A DNA stretch of 64,000 nucleotides from Pseudoflavonifractor sp. Marseille-P3106 (GTDB lineage: Bacteria; Bacillota; Clostridia; Oscillospirales; Oscillospiraceae), in the NCBI GenBank assembly GCA_900169975.1, contig LT827126.1, positions 496,001 through 560,000 on the forward strand, given 5' to 3'. Below are positions 34,614 through 43,995 of this stretch, piece after piece; position 1 is the stretch's first letter; every line of letters begins with the position of its first letter. The translations under genes were made by a program, and so were the position numbers. Under the pieces are notes generated by a model. The model was not told the DNA's origin. It was given only the letters and a program-made list of their open reading frames with translations, and ran no database searches.

Positions 34614-35645
34614 TTAAATCCTCCCCTCGGCGGCAGACCGGATGAAGAGCCGGGCCAGCGCCTTGATGTGGTCAAAGTCCCGAACGGCCGCCACGCTGGA
34701 CGGCGAGTGGAGATAGCGCACGGCGGCGGACACGGCCCCCACCCGGATGCCGTCCTTGGTCCGCTGAACGGCCTTGGCGTCGGTGCCGCCGGAGACGTAC
34801 TCCTTGGTCTGCCAGGGAATACGGTTCTCCCCGGCCAGGTCCCGTAGCAGCTCGAACACTCCACGGTCGTAGATGGTGCCACCGTCCATATAGGGGATCA
34901 CCGGACCCATGCCCGGGCGGCACACCCGGCGGTGGGCGTCGGTGGTGGGGCTGTCGGCGGCGGTGGTGCCCTCCAGGATCAGAGCCAGCTCCGGCGTCAC
35001 GGAGAAAGCCGCGCCGAAGGCCCCGCGGGTGCCCACCTCCTCCTGAACGGTGAAGGCGAAGGTCACGTCCATGGGCAGCTCCTCCTCCAGCAGCTCGATC
35101 ATCACCGCGCAGCCGATGCGGTCGTCAATGGCTTTGGCCTTGAGCATTCCCTGCCCGAACTCCGCCATGGTGTCGGAAAAAACAACGAAATCCCCCGGAT
35201 AGGTGAGCTGCCGGGCGTCCTCGCCGTCCTTCGCGCCGATGTCGATATAGAGCTCCTCCAGCTTGGGCACTTTCTTCCGCTCCTCGGGAGAGGTCAGGTG
35301 AATCGCCTTCAGCCCGATGACGCCGGGGATGCGCTTCTCCCCCACAAAGACCGGCTTGCCGATGAGCACCCGGCGGTCGACGCCGCCCAGGCAGCCAAAT
35401 TTCAGATAGCCTTCGTCAGTGATGCGTTTGACGATGAGCCCCACCTCGTCCATGTGGGCGCAGAGCATCAGCTTCCCGGGGGCGGACTTTGCCCCCTTCT
35501 TGACGCAGATGAGGTTTCCCATCCCGTCGGTGCGGACCTCCGCGCCGGCGGCCTCCGCCCGGGAGCGGAGGTAGTCCCGGACCGGCCCTTCAAAGCTGGA
35601 TGGCCCGCTGAGGGCGCAGAGGGTCTTGACCGTATCCAGCAGCAT
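34614..35645 (-). CDS. M42 family metallopeptidase (second of three in tandem)
   Basis: A 343-residue M42 peptidase: His in LCAHMDEVG (about 64), Asp in KAIDDRIGC (about 182), Glu-Glu in VQEEVGTRGA (about 214), a variant LILEGTTAAD metal motif (Glu where the third copy has Asp) and His in RYLHSPSSVA (about 319). It keeps the full apical PDZ-like domain. The neighbouring copies differ mainly in the substrate loops, which suggests different peptide preferences. The ATG follows the first copy's stop immediately. Confidence 0.92.
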   Translation of the reverse strand: MLLDTVKTLCALSGPSSFEGPVRDYLRSRAEAAGAEVRTDGMGNLICVKKGAKSAPGKLMLCAHMDEVGLIVKRITDEGYLKFGCLGGVDRRVLIGKPVFVGEKRIPGVIGLKAIHLTSPEERKKVPKLEELYIDIGAKDGEDARQLTYPGDFVVFSDTMAEFGQGMLKAKAIDDRIGCAVMIELLEEELPMDVTFAFTVQEEVGTRGAFGAAFSVTPELALILEGTTAADSPTTDAHRRVCRPGMGPVIPYMDGGTIYDRGVFELLRDLAGENRIPWQTKEYVSGGTDAKAVQRTKDGIRVGAVSAAVRYLHSPSSVAAVRDFDHIKALARLFIRSAAEGRI

Positions 35646-36683
35646 TTACGCCCCCTCCTTTCCAAGTCCCCGGGCGAAAGCGGCCAGGAGCTGGGCGGTG
35701 CGCTCCATGTCCTCCAGCGCCACCACCTCAATGGGACTGTGCATATACTTCAGCGGCAGAGAGACCACCGAGGTAGGGATGCCCTCCAGGCAGGTCTGCA
35801 TATGCCAACCGTTGGTGCCGGAATGCCCCTCCATCACCTCGATCTGATAGGGGATGTCAAGGGCTTTCGCCTTCTCCTCCATCCGGCGGGTCATCCACCA
35901 GGCCATGTTGGGGCCCGCGCCGATGGCGGGGCCGCCGAACACCTTGCAGGGGGCGTCGTCCTCCGAGAGACCGGGGGTACGGCCGAAGGTCACATCCACC
36001 GCCACGCACCAGTCGGGATTGACGGCGTTGGTGCCCACGATGGCGCCGGCGCCCGAGATCTCCTCCCGGACGCTGCCCAAAAGATAGAGGTCCACGTCCA
36101 GCTCGGCGTCCTTCAAAAGCTCCGCCGTCCGCAGCAGAATGGTGAAGCAGGAGCGGTCGTCCAGGGACTTGCCGCACACTTGGCCGTTCTCCAGCCGGAA
36201 GCAGCCCTCCCGGTAGACCATGGGGGTCCCGACGGGGATGAGGCGCTCGGCCTCCTCCTGGGCAAGGCCCACATCCACCCGCAGATCCTCGATGGTCACC
36301 GCCTTGTCGTGGTCGGCGGCGGTCTGGACGTGGGGCGGCAGACAGGCCACCACGCCGAAGAGGGGCTCCGGCCGGGTGAGGATGGTCAGCTCCCGGGCGG
36401 GGAGCATCCGGGAATCCACCCCGCCGATGGGGGCGAAGCGGAGGAAGCCCTCTTCGATGCCGGTGACGATGAGGCCGATCTCGTCCAGATGGGCGTCCAA
36501 CAGCAGCCGCTTGGCCCCCGGCTTTCCGCACCGGCGCACGCCCACCACGCTGCCCAACCGGTCGACAGACACCTCGTCCATCCACGGGGAGAGCAGTTCC
36601 CGGGCCGTCCGGGCCACCGGGCCCTCAAAGCCGGAGGGTCCGGCCCGGGTGCACAGGCGGCTCAGAGTATCATACAGATCCAT
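35646..36683 (-). CDS. M42 family metallopeptidase (first of three, divergent)
   Basis: A 345-residue M42 peptidase. Metal motifs are kept: His in LDAHLDEIG (about 65), Asp in KSLDDRSCF (about 175), Glu-Glu in SVREEISGAGA (about 208), Asp in AVDVTFGRTP and His in KYMHSPIEVV (about 320). The usual GGTDA loop is replaced by GHSGTNGWHMQ, a change at the substrate-binding end, so specificity probably differs from the other two. AGGAACG precedes the ATG. It lies 17 nt after murD, so murD and the three peptidases may share a transcript. Confidence 0.9.
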   Translation of the reverse strand: MDLYDTLSRLCTRAGPSGFEGPVARTARELLSPWMDEVSVDRLGSVVGVRRCGKPGAKRLLLDAHLDEIGLIVTGIEEGFLRFAPIGGVDSRMLPARELTILTRPEPLFGVVACLPPHVQTAADHDKAVTIEDLRVDVGLAQEEAERLIPVGTPMVYREGCFRLENGQVCGKSLDDRSCFTILLRTAELLKDAELDVDLYLLGSVREEISGAGAIVGTNAVNPDWCVAVDVTFGRTPGLSEDDAPCKVFGGPAIGAGPNMAWWMTRRMEEKAKALDIPYQIEVMEGHSGTNGWHMQTCLEGIPTSVVSLPLKYMHSPIEVVALEDMERTAQLLAAFARGLGKEGA

Positions 36684-36700
36684 AGGTCACGTTCCTTTCG

Positions 36701-38098
36701 TTACGCTTCCAGCTCGCGTACTATTTTCTTGAAGGCGTCGCCCCGCTCCATGAAGTTTTTGAACTTATCGAAGGAGGCACAGGCGGGAGACAGGATCACC
36801 ACGTCCCCGGGTCGGGCGGCCTTGTGGGCGGCCAGAACGGCGTCCCGGAAGTCGTGATACTCCTGAATGGGAAGCTGTCCCTCGGCGTAGTCCGGGGCGC
36901 TCTCCACCGCGGCACGGATCTTGGGAGAGGTGTCCCCTGTCAAAATAAGGAGCTTTACATGCTCTGTCACCAAAGGTCCCAGGTCGTCGAATGGGATGTG
37001 CTTGTCGTAGCCGCCGGCGATGAGGATGACCTTTTCCGCAAAGCACTTGAGCCCGGCCATGGTGCGGGTGGGGCTGGAGGCGATGGAGTCGTTGTAGTAG
37101 CGCACGCCGTTCAGGGTGCGCACCAGCTCGATGCGGTGCTCCACCCCGCTGAAGGAGGCGGCGAAAGCACGGATGGTCTCGTCCTTCACAAGGCCCTCCA
37201 CGGCGGCGATGGCCGCCATGTAGTTCTCCACGTTGTGGTCGCCGGGGAGCAGGATGTCCTCCCGGGGAAGCACCGCCCGGCTCTTCTCCCCGTCTGAGAC
37301 CCAGATGGCCCCGTCCCGCAGGAACACGGAGGAGCCCTCCGGCTCCTCCCGGCGGCTGAACAGGGTCACCTGCCCCGGGGCCCCGGCGGCGAAGGAGCGG
37401 GTAATGTCGTTGTCGGCGTTGAGAATCACCCGGTCTCCGGCGCTTTGGTGGGTAAAGATGTTCTCCTTGGCAGAGATATACTCCCCCATGGAGCGGTGGA
37501 TGTCCAGGTGATTGGGGGCCAGATTGGTGACCACGGCGACGCGGGGGCTCAGATCCATGGTCATCAGCTGGAAGGAGCTCAGCTCCACCACGGCGAAATC
37601 GCCCGGCTCCATCATTTCCGCGTCGGGGAGCAGAGGCTTGCCGATGTTGCCTCCCAGGTAGACATTATATCCCTCGGCCTTCAAAAGCCCGGCGATGATG
37701 GTGGTGGTGGTGGTCTTTCCATCGCTGCCGGTCACCCCCAGGATGGGGCAGGGACAGACCTGGAAAAACACCTCCATCTCCGAGGTGAGCTCACTCCCAC
37801 GCTCAACGGCGGCCATGAGCTGCGGCACGTCGGGGCGCAGGCCGGGGGTGCGGAAAATGACGTCCTGGCCCTCCAGATGATCCAGGTAGTCCTTGCCCAG
37901 ATGGACGGAGGCCCCCAGGCTCTCCAGGGCCTCGATGCGGCCGTCGAACTCCTCCCGGGAGCGTTTGTCGCAGGCGGTGACTCTGGCCCCCGCCCGGAGC
38001 AGCATCCGAATGAGCGGGGTGTTGGACACGCCGATGCCCAGTACCGCCACCCGTTTTCCCTTAAGGCCCTCCAAGTATTCCCGAATGGTGAGGTGCAT
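36701..38098 (-). CDS. murD: UDP-N-acetylmuramoylalanine-D-glutamate ligase MurD
   Basis: A 465-residue cytoplasmic ligase that adds D-Glu to UDP-MurNAc-L-Ala. The Rossmann N-terminal domain (VAVLGIGVSNTPLIRMLLRA, about 17) is followed by the ATP loop GVTGSDGKTTTTTIIAGLL (about 118), the catalytic ELSSFQL, NLAPNHLDIH and the C-terminal FSGVEHRIELVRTLNGVRYY and SPACASFDKFKNF motifs. Length is standard. No ribosome site stronger than GGAGGGAG lies upstream. It is isolated from the dcw cluster genes, which is common in this group. Confidence 0.96.
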   Translation of the reverse strand: MHLTIREYLEGLKGKRVAVLGIGVSNTPLIRMLLRAGARVTACDKRSREEFDGRIEALESLGASVHLGKDYLDHLEGQDVIFRTPGLRPDVPQLMAAVERGSELTSEMEVFFQVCPCPILGVTGSDGKTTTTTIIAGLLKAEGYNVYLGGNIGKPLLPDAEMMEPGDFAVVELSSFQLMTMDLSPRVAVVTNLAPNHLDIHRSMGEYISAKENIFTHQSAGDRVILNADNDITRSFAAGAPGQVTLFSRREEPEGSSVFLRDGAIWVSDGEKSRAVLPREDILLPGDHNVENYMAAIAAVEGLVKDETIRAFAASFSGVEHRIELVRTLNGVRYYNDSIASSPTRTMAGLKCFAEKVILIAGGYDKHIPFDDLGPLVTEHVKLLILTGDTSPKIRAAVESAPDYAEGQLPIQEYHDFRDAVLAAHKAARPGDVVILSPACASFDKFKNFMERGDAFKKIVRELEA

Positions 38099-38190
38099 AT
38101 CGGGCTCCCTCCTTCCCTTCCAAAATCATTTCAAAAAAAGTCGCCAAAATATTATATCGCGTTTGGTAGAAGATTTCAATGAAAACAGGT

Positions 38191-38219
38191 TTGACATTGG
38201 CGGCCTGATGGGATAAAAT
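38191..38219 (+). promoter_or_regulatory. Consensus sigma-A promoter of rnpB
   Basis: TTGACA, 17-bp spacer, TAAAAT, ending about 6 bp before the RNase P RNA. Confidence 0.9.
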
Positions 38220-38225
38220 GAGACA

Positions 38226-38608
38226 GCAAGCAAGCTGGGCAGCCGCGGGGCGAGGCCGAAAGGCCCGTTCTGAGGAAAGTCCGGGCTCCATAGGGCAAGG
38301 ATAACGGGTAACACCCGCCGGGGGCGACCCCAGGAAAAGTGCAACAGAGAGATACCGCCTCGCCCCTTTTTGGGGCCCCGCGAAAACTGCGTTTTCGTGG
38401 GGAGAGGTAAGGATGGAAAGGCGGAGGTAAGAGCCCGCCCGATGGCTGGGAACAGCCCATCGCTGTAAACTCTATCCGGAGCAACACCGTGGGAGCACGC
38501 ATGGCCGGCCCGGCCGTGCTCGGGAGGTGGCTGGAGCGTGTCGGCAACGGCACGTCGAGATAGATGGCTGTCTTGAATGACAGAACCCGGCTTACAGGCT
38601 TACTTGCA
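38226..38608 (+). ncRNA. rnpB: RNase P RNA, class A
   Basis: The ribozyme that matures the 5' ends of tRNAs. Conserved blocks occur in order: GAGGAAAGTCCGGGCTCC (CR-I), ACAGAGAGATACCGCC, GTAAACTCTATCCGGAGCAA (CR-III region), AGATAGATGGCTGT, CAGAACCCGGCTTACAGGC (CR-V). The 5' and 3' ends pair (GCAAGC with the final CTTGC region). Structure is class A as in most clostridia outside the Bacillus class B group. Own promoter and terminator. Length is about 380 nt. Confidence 0.96.
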
Positions 38609-38610
38609 CC

Positions 38611-38646
38611 AAAAAAGGACACGCCCCGGGGCGTGTCCTTTTTTGG
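38611..38646 (+). terminator. Terminator of rnpB
   Basis: AAAAAAGGACACGCCCC pairs with its complement with essentially no loop spacer, ending in T6. It also serves the convergent ABC exporter gene. Confidence 0.92.
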
Positions 38647-38652
38647 CCTTTT

Positions 38653-40494
38653 TTACGCCTCGCCTCCGGAGCGGTGGTGATACCGCTCCTCGGCCTCCTG
38701 GGCGAACTGCCGGGCGTAGAGGTCGTGGTAGTAGCCCCGCCGTGCCAGCAGCTCCCGGTGGGTGCCCTGCTCCACGATCCTGCCGTCCCGGACCACCAGG
38801 ATGAGGTCGGCCTGACGGATGGTGGAGAGCCGGTGGGCGATGAGGAAGGAGGTGCGCCCCTCCAGAAGCCGTGCGGTGGCCTGCTGGATGAGTTGCTCGG
38901 TCTCGGTGTCGATGGAGCTGGTGGCCTCGTCCAGCACGAAGATGCGGGGGTCGGCCAGCACTGCCCGGGCGAAGGAGATGAGCTGCTTTTCCCCGGTGGA
39001 GAGCCGGTCGCCGCCCTCTCCCACCTGGGTGTCGTAGCCCTGCTCCAGCTTCTCCACCACCGTGTCGGCCGAGACCGCCCGGGCCGCGGCGTACACCTCT
39101 TCGTCGGTGGCGTCCAGACGGCCGTAGCGGATGTTCTCCATCACGGTGCCGGAGAAGAGGTGGGGCGTCTGAAGGACATAGCCTAGGGCGGAGTGGAGCC
39201 ACAGCTGGCTCCGACGGCGGTAGTCGATCCCGTCGATGAGCACCCGGCCTCCGGTGGGCTCGAAGAACCGACAGGCCAAATTGACCAGGGTGCTCTTCCC
39301 CGCCCCGGTCTCCCCCACGATGGCCACCGTGGTCCCCGCGGGGACATGAAGGTTAAAATGGGAGAGCACGTCCTCTGTGCCGTCGGGGTAGCGGAAGGAC
39401 ACATCCTCAAAGGTGATGTCCCCCCGGATGGGGACCCAGTTCTCCTTTTTCGGATGGAAGGCGTCCCCCCAGCGCTCGGTCACCTCGGGGGGATCGGTCA
39501 CGCCCGGCTCCTCGTGCAGAAGGTCCAGCACCCGCTCCAGGCTGGCCTGGACCGAGACGATGTCGGACAGATCCCGGGCGGTCTGCTGGATGGGCTCAAA
39601 CAGCCCGGTGGCGTAGGAGAAGAAGGCGGAGAGGGTGCCCAGCAGCAGCACGCCCTCCCGCTCCAGCCAGCCGCCCCGGACCAGCACCAGCGCGGTGGCC
39701 GTGGTGCTGAGGAAGAGGATGAGGGGCACATAGAGCGCCGAGACCCGGGCGGCGCGGACGCCGGAGCGCTCCATCTCCCCGGTGAGGCCCTGGAAGTCCT
39801 CCAGATTCTGATCCTCGATGACCAGGGTCTTGGAGGTCTTGGCGCCGGTGATCCCCTCGTTGAAGGCCCCGGTGATCCGGGAGTTGAGCTTGCGCACCCG
39901 GCGGTTCCAGGTCAAAATGCGCTTTTGGAAATAGCCGGAGAGCAGGACGATCACCGGCGCCACCAGAAGCACCAGCAGGGCCATCCGCCAGTTGAGCCAG
40001 AGCATGGCCAGGAAGGACCCCGCCATGTAGAGCACCCCCCACAGGATGCTGGCCACGTTCCAGCCAAGAACGGCGGAAACCTTGCCCGTGTCGTTCATGG
40101 TCCTGGCCAGAAGGTAGCCCACCGGGGTGACGTTGTAGTAGGACAGGGACAGCTTTTGCAGGTGGACGAACTGGGTCCGGCGCAGATCCTTGCCGAAATT
40201 CATCTCCACCCGCATGCAGGCCCGGGTCCACCAGACCACCAGCAGCGCCTGGAGCACCGTACAAAGGGCGTAGAGCACCCCGAAGGGGACCAGACCCCGG
40301 GTGGTGGCCTCCCCGACAAAACGGTCGATGGCGTAGCGCTGGAACAGGGGGAACAGCACATCGATGACGGCGCAGAGCAGGTTGCCCAGCAGGATGACGG
40401 TGAACTCCCACCGGTAGGGCTTCAAATAGGGCAGGATCCCCTTCCAGATCCCGGGATCAAAGGATGTCCCGAAGTCTTTTTCCGCGGTGGCCAT
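38653..40494 (-). CDS. Heterodimeric ABC exporter, second subunit
   Basis: A 613-residue half-transporter with six membrane helices (about 30-320) and a nucleotide-binding domain. Walker A is GETGAGKSTL (about 415) and Walker B keeps the catalytic Glu (FVLDEATSSID). The signature loop is LSTGEKQ, not the canonical LSGGQ. The partner has the complementary defect, so the pair forms one consensus and one degenerate ATP site, typical of heterodimeric multidrug/lipid exporters. ATG overlaps the partner's TGA (TGATG). The substrate is unknown. Confidence 0.93.
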   Translation of the reverse strand: MATAEKDFGTSFDPGIWKGILPYLKPYRWEFTVILLGNLLCAVIDVLFPLFQRYAIDRFVGEATTRGLVPFGVLYALCTVLQALLVVWWTRACMRVEMNFGKDLRRTQFVHLQKLSLSYYNVTPVGYLLARTMNDTGKVSAVLGWNVASILWGVLYMAGSFLAMLWLNWRMALLVLLVAPVIVLLSGYFQKRILTWNRRVRKLNSRITGAFNEGITGAKTSKTLVIEDQNLEDFQGLTGEMERSGVRAARVSALYVPLILFLSTTATALVLVRGGWLEREGVLLLGTLSAFFSYATGLFEPIQQTARDLSDIVSVQASLERVLDLLHEEPGVTDPPEVTERWGDAFHPKKENWVPIRGDITFEDVSFRYPDGTEDVLSHFNLHVPAGTTVAIVGETGAGKSTLVNLACRFFEPTGGRVLIDGIDYRRRSQLWLHSALGYVLQTPHLFSGTVMENIRYGRLDATDEEVYAAARAVSADTVVEKLEQGYDTQVGEGGDRLSTGEKQLISFARAVLADPRIFVLDEATSSIDTETEQLIQQATARLLEGRTSFLIAHRLSTIRQADLILVVRDGRIVEQGTHRELLARRGYYHDLYARQFAQEAEERYHHRSGGEA

Positions 40495-42314
40495 CACGCC
40501 TCCCCCCCTTCTTCGGCCAGCAGGGCCCGGTCGTCCTGATTCATCTGAATGTCGCACACCCGGCGGTATGGCCCGTCCCGGGCGATGAGCTGGGCGTGGG
40601 TCCCCTCCTCGGCCACCCGGCCGTTTTCCAGCACCAGAATCCGGTCGGCCTGCATGAGGGTAGTGACCCGGTGGGAGATGAGGACGAGGGTGGTACCCGC
40701 CGCCTGTTGGAGGAGAGCTGAACGGATGTTCGCGTCCGTTTCCGTGTCCACAGCGGAGAGAGAGTCATCCAGCAGAAGCACCGGCGCGCCCGCCAGAAGA
40801 GTCCGGGCGATGGCCACCCGCTGCTTCTGCCCGCCGGAGAGGGTGACGCCCCGCTCCCCCACCACGGTGTCGTAGCCCAGGGCCATCTCGGCCAGGGCCT
40901 CGTCCACGCAGGCCGCCCGGGCGGCCCGTCGGACCTCCTCCCGCCCGGCGGCGGGGCGGACGGCCCGGATGTTCTCCTCCACCGTCCGGGAGTAGAGGAA
41001 GGGCTCCTGAAGAACCAGGGCGATGTGGCGGCGGACCTCCTCCCGGGGGATGTCCCGCAGATCCACGCCGCCCACGGTGATGCGCCCTGCCCCGGGGGCC
41101 AGGTCATAGAGCCGGGTGAGGAGGGCGGCCACGGTGCTCTTGCCGCTGCCGGTGCCGCCCAGAATGGCAAAAGTCCTGCCCGCGGGGATGGTAAAGGACA
41201 CGTCCCGGAGCACCGGCTCCTCCCCGCTGTAGCCGAAGGTGACGTGCTCAAAGGCGATGTCTCCGCCCCAGTCGGGGGTTTGAGGGAAGGCAGGCGCGGT
41301 CTCCTCCTCCGCGTCCAGGATCTCCCCCACCCGGTCGATGGACACCCCGGCCTTGCTCATCTCGGAGAGCACCCGGCCCAGAGAGCGCACCGGCCAGATC
41401 ATGGCGGCATTGTAGGAGAGGAAGGCCAGGAGGGTGCCGGGGGTGATGGACCCTGAGACAGTCTCCGACACACCCACCAGCAGCACGGCCAGGATCTGGA
41501 ACCCGCACAGCAGGTCGCCGCAGGCCCAGTAGATGCTCATCAGCTTGCCCAGGCGGATCCAAAGCTCCGAAAACCGGCCGTTCTGGCGGTCGAACTTCTC
41601 CACCTCGAAAGCCTCCCGGCCGAAGGCGCGGACCACCCGCACCCCGGTCAGGTTCTCCTGTACGCCGGTGGTCAGCTCTCCCTCTGCCTCGTCGGCGTCC
41701 AGAAAGCGCTGGGCCATCCGGCGATAAAAGAAGAGGGAGTAGGCCACCACCACCGGCAGAAACAGCAGGGCCACCAGAGAGATTTTGGCGTTCATGGGAA
41801 ACATGAGGGCAAAGGAGACCGCCACCAGGAAAAAGACGCGGAAGGCCTCCAGGCACTGGGTGGTGACGAAATTGCGGATGACCTCCACGTCGGAGGTGCA
41901 GCGCTGGATGATCTCTCCCGTCTGGTGGCCGGTGTGCCAGGCGAAGGGCAGGCGCTGAATGTGGCCGAAGAGGGTATCCCGAATGGACTTGACAAACCGC
42001 TCCGAACACATGGCGGTGCCGGTGCGGCTCAAAAATCCGCAGAGGGCGGCCAAGGCGGAGACCGTCAGCACCGCCCCGGCCGACCAGAGCAGTGCCTCCC
42101 GAAAGGGCAGGCCGGCCAGCCTTCCGGCCAGGACCGCGGGCAGTCCGCCGAAGGGCTCCGTTCCGATGACCGAATCCACCGCCGCCCGGATGATCTGGGG
42201 GGTGAGGGCGGTGAAGAGGGTATTGAGCATGGAGCACAGCAAAGACGCCAGAAACAGGGGCGTCACCCCGCGCAGAAAGCGCCAGATGACGGACAATTTG
42301 CGGTGGGGCTTCAC
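40494..42314 (-). CDS. Heterodimeric ABC exporter, first subunit
   Basis: A 606-residue half-transporter with six helices (about 10-315) and an NBD containing GGTGSGKSTV (about 385), canonical signature LSGGQKQ (about 490) and Walker B LLLDDSLSAVD, where Asp replaces the catalytic Glu. This is the standard degenerate-site subunit of TM287/288- and BmrCD-type exporters. GGAGG precedes the ATG. The two genes are co-translated. Drug efflux or lipid/peptide export are both possible. Confidence 0.93.
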   Translation of the reverse strand: MKPHRKLSVIWRFLRGVTPLFLASLLCSMLNTLFTALTPQIIRAAVDSVIGTEPFGGLPAVLAGRLAGLPFREALLWSAGAVLTVSALAALCGFLSRTGTAMCSERFVKSIRDTLFGHIQRLPFAWHTGHQTGEIIQRCTSDVEVIRNFVTTQCLEAFRVFFLVAVSFALMFPMNAKISLVALLFLPVVVAYSLFFYRRMAQRFLDADEAEGELTTGVQENLTGVRVVRAFGREAFEVEKFDRQNGRFSELWIRLGKLMSIYWACGDLLCGFQILAVLLVGVSETVSGSITPGTLLAFLSYNAAMIWPVRSLGRVLSEMSKAGVSIDRVGEILDAEEETAPAFPQTPDWGGDIAFEHVTFGYSGEEPVLRDVSFTIPAGRTFAILGGTGSGKSTVAALLTRLYDLAPGAGRITVGGVDLRDIPREEVRRHIALVLQEPFLYSRTVEENIRAVRPAAGREEVRRAARAACVDEALAEMALGYDTVVGERGVTLSGGQKQRVAIARTLLAGAPVLLLDDSLSAVDTETDANIRSALLQQAAGTTLVLISHRVTTLMQADRILVLENGRVAEEGTHAQLIARDGPYRRVCDIQMNQDDRALLAEEGGEA

Positions 42315-42406
42315 AGGGGACCTCCTTTCCGGTCTGTGGATGGAAAGCGCCCCCGCGCGCCGCCGGTGAGGCGGAACGCGGAGGCGCGGCTTCGATCAGC
42401 GGGAGC

Positions 42407-43135
42407 TCACTCCTGTTCCCAGTTGTGCCAGACGTTCTGCACGTCGTCGTTCTCCTCCAGGAGTTCGATGAGCTTCTCCATATTCTTGATATCTTCCTCG
42501 GATTCCAGCTTGATGTAGGTCTGGGGCACCATCTCCACCGCGGCGTTGACAAAGGAGTAGCCCTTGGCCTCCAGAGCCTCCAGCACGGTGCCGAAGGCAT
42601 CGGGGCCGGTGGTGATCTCAAAGCAGTCGCCCTCGGCGTTCATGTCGTCGGCCCCGGCGTCCAGGGCATCCATCATCATGGTGTCCTCGTCCAGGTCCTC
42701 TTTCTCAATGATGATGACGCCCTTCTGATCGAAGGACCAGGACACACAGCCCGTCGCGCCCAGGCCTTTGCCGTACTTGTCCAGCAGGTGCCGGACCTCT
42801 GGGGCGGTGCGGTTGCGGTTGTCGGTGAGAGCGTCGACGATAATGGCCACGCCGGAGGGGCCGTAGCCCTCGTAGGTGACGTTCTCAAAGTCGTCGCTGT
42901 TGCCGGAGCCCATAGCGCGGTCAATGGTGCGCTTGATGTTGTCGTTGGGCATGTTCACCGCGCGGGCCTTGGCGATGACAGTGGCCAGGCGGGAGTTGTT
43001 GTTGGGGTCGCCGCCGCCGCCCTGCTTGACCGCCACGATCATCTCACGGGCGATCTTGGTAAAGGCCTGAGAACGCTTGGCGTCCGCGGCCCCCTTGGTC
43101 TTTTGAATGTTATGCCATTTGGAATGTCCCGACAT
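42407..43135 (-). CDS. YebC/PmpR family protein
   Basis: A 242-residue YebC-family protein: MSGHSKWHNIQKTKGAADAK, then MPNDNIKRTIDRAMG, YEGYGPSGVAIIVDALTDN and VSWSFDQKGVI. YebC proteins were described as transcriptional regulators and, more recently, as factors that relieve ribosome stalling at proline-rich sequences. The three-domain length is standard. A GGGACAG-type weak site lies before the ATG. Monocistronic by spacing. Confidence 0.95.
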   Translation of the reverse strand: MSGHSKWHNIQKTKGAADAKRSQAFTKIAREMIVAVKQGGGGDPNNNSRLATVIAKARAVNMPNDNIKRTIDRAMGSGNSDDFENVTYEGYGPSGVAIIVDALTDNRNRTAPEVRHLLDKYGKGLGATGCVSWSFDQKGVIIIEKEDLDEDTMMMDALDAGADDMNAEGDCFEITTGPDAFGTVLEALEAKGYSFVNAAVEMVPQTYIKLESEEDIKNMEKLIELLEENDDVQNVWHNWEQE

Positions 43136-43200
43136 AAGATCTGTCCCTTCCTGAAAAGTTGCTCATTCAGTTTATCATATCAATCCCCATTTTGCAACGG

Positions 43201-43995
43201 TCAAAGGGAATAAAATACCTCTTTGTGCCGTTTGGAGGAGAAAATCTCCACTTCCCGGAACGCGCGGCTCAGCCAGTCGATCAGCACCGGGCATACCACG
43301 TTCTCCGTGGAGAAGTGCCCTGCGTCGATGAGGTTGATGCCAATGGCCCGGGCGTCGAGAAAGACGTTATACTTCACATCGGCGGTGACAAAGGTGTCGC
43401 AGCCCAGCCGGAGGACGTCCTCCAGCATGTCCCCGCAGGCACCGCCGCCCACCGCCACCCGGCGCACCGGACGTCCGGCGTCCTCCAGGCGCAGGCCCTG
43501 CGCGTCCAGCCGCTCCCGGACAAAGGCGGCAAACTCCGGGAGGTAGAAATGCCCCGGGGCCGTCCCCACCCGGCCGATGCCGTAGCTGCGCCCGGCGGCG
43601 TCCACTCCGTCAGGGTGGAGCTGCTCCACATCGGTGAGCTCCAGCCGCTTGGCGAGAGCGTCGTTGACCCCGCCCGCCACTGCGTCCAGGTTGGTGTGAG
43701 CGCAAATGGCGGCGATCCGGTTCTCGGTCAGCGCCAGCAGACACCGCCCCGTGGGATCGGCGTCGGTGACGCTCCGGGCCGGACGAAAAATCACGGGGTG
43801 GTGGGAGACGATGAGCTGGCACCCCAGCTCAGCGGCCTCGGCCGCCACCTCCTCGGTAATGTCCAGCGCCACCAGCAGCCGCCGAACCTCCGCCTCCCTC
43901 CGGCCCACCAGGAATCCGGCGTTGTCAAAGGACATCTGCATGGAAAAGGGTGCTCTGGAATCCAGATACCGGTAAATTTCCGCTACGCTTGCCAC
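43201..43995 (-). CDS. Nif3-like dinuclear metal centre protein (YqfO/DUF34)
   Basis: A 264-residue Nif3/DUF34 protein. Metal ligands: His-His in LIVSHHPVIF (about 62), Asp/His in ICAHTNLDAV (about 99), and the C-terminal NLIDAGHFSTENVV (His, Glu, about 235). The central insertion found in Bacillus YqfO is absent. Family function is unsettled (GTP cyclohydrolase I type 2-like or metal-linked roles). It follows the tRNA methyltransferase TrmK, a pairing conserved across Firmicutes. GTG start with GAGGAG 8 nt upstream, within the end of trmK. Confidence 0.9.
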   Translation of the reverse strand: MASVAEIYRYLDSRAPFSMQMSFDNAGFLVGRREAEVRRLLVALDITEEVAAEAAELGCQLIVSHHPVIFRPARSVTDADPTGRCLLALTENRIAAICAHTNLDAVAGGVNDALAKRLELTDVEQLHPDGVDAAGRSYGIGRVGTAPGHFYLPEFAAFVRERLDAQGLRLEDAGRPVRRVAVGGGACGDMLEDVLRLGCDTFVTADVKYNVFLDARAIGINLIDAGHFSTENVVCPVLIDWLSRAFREVEIFSSKRHKEVFYSL

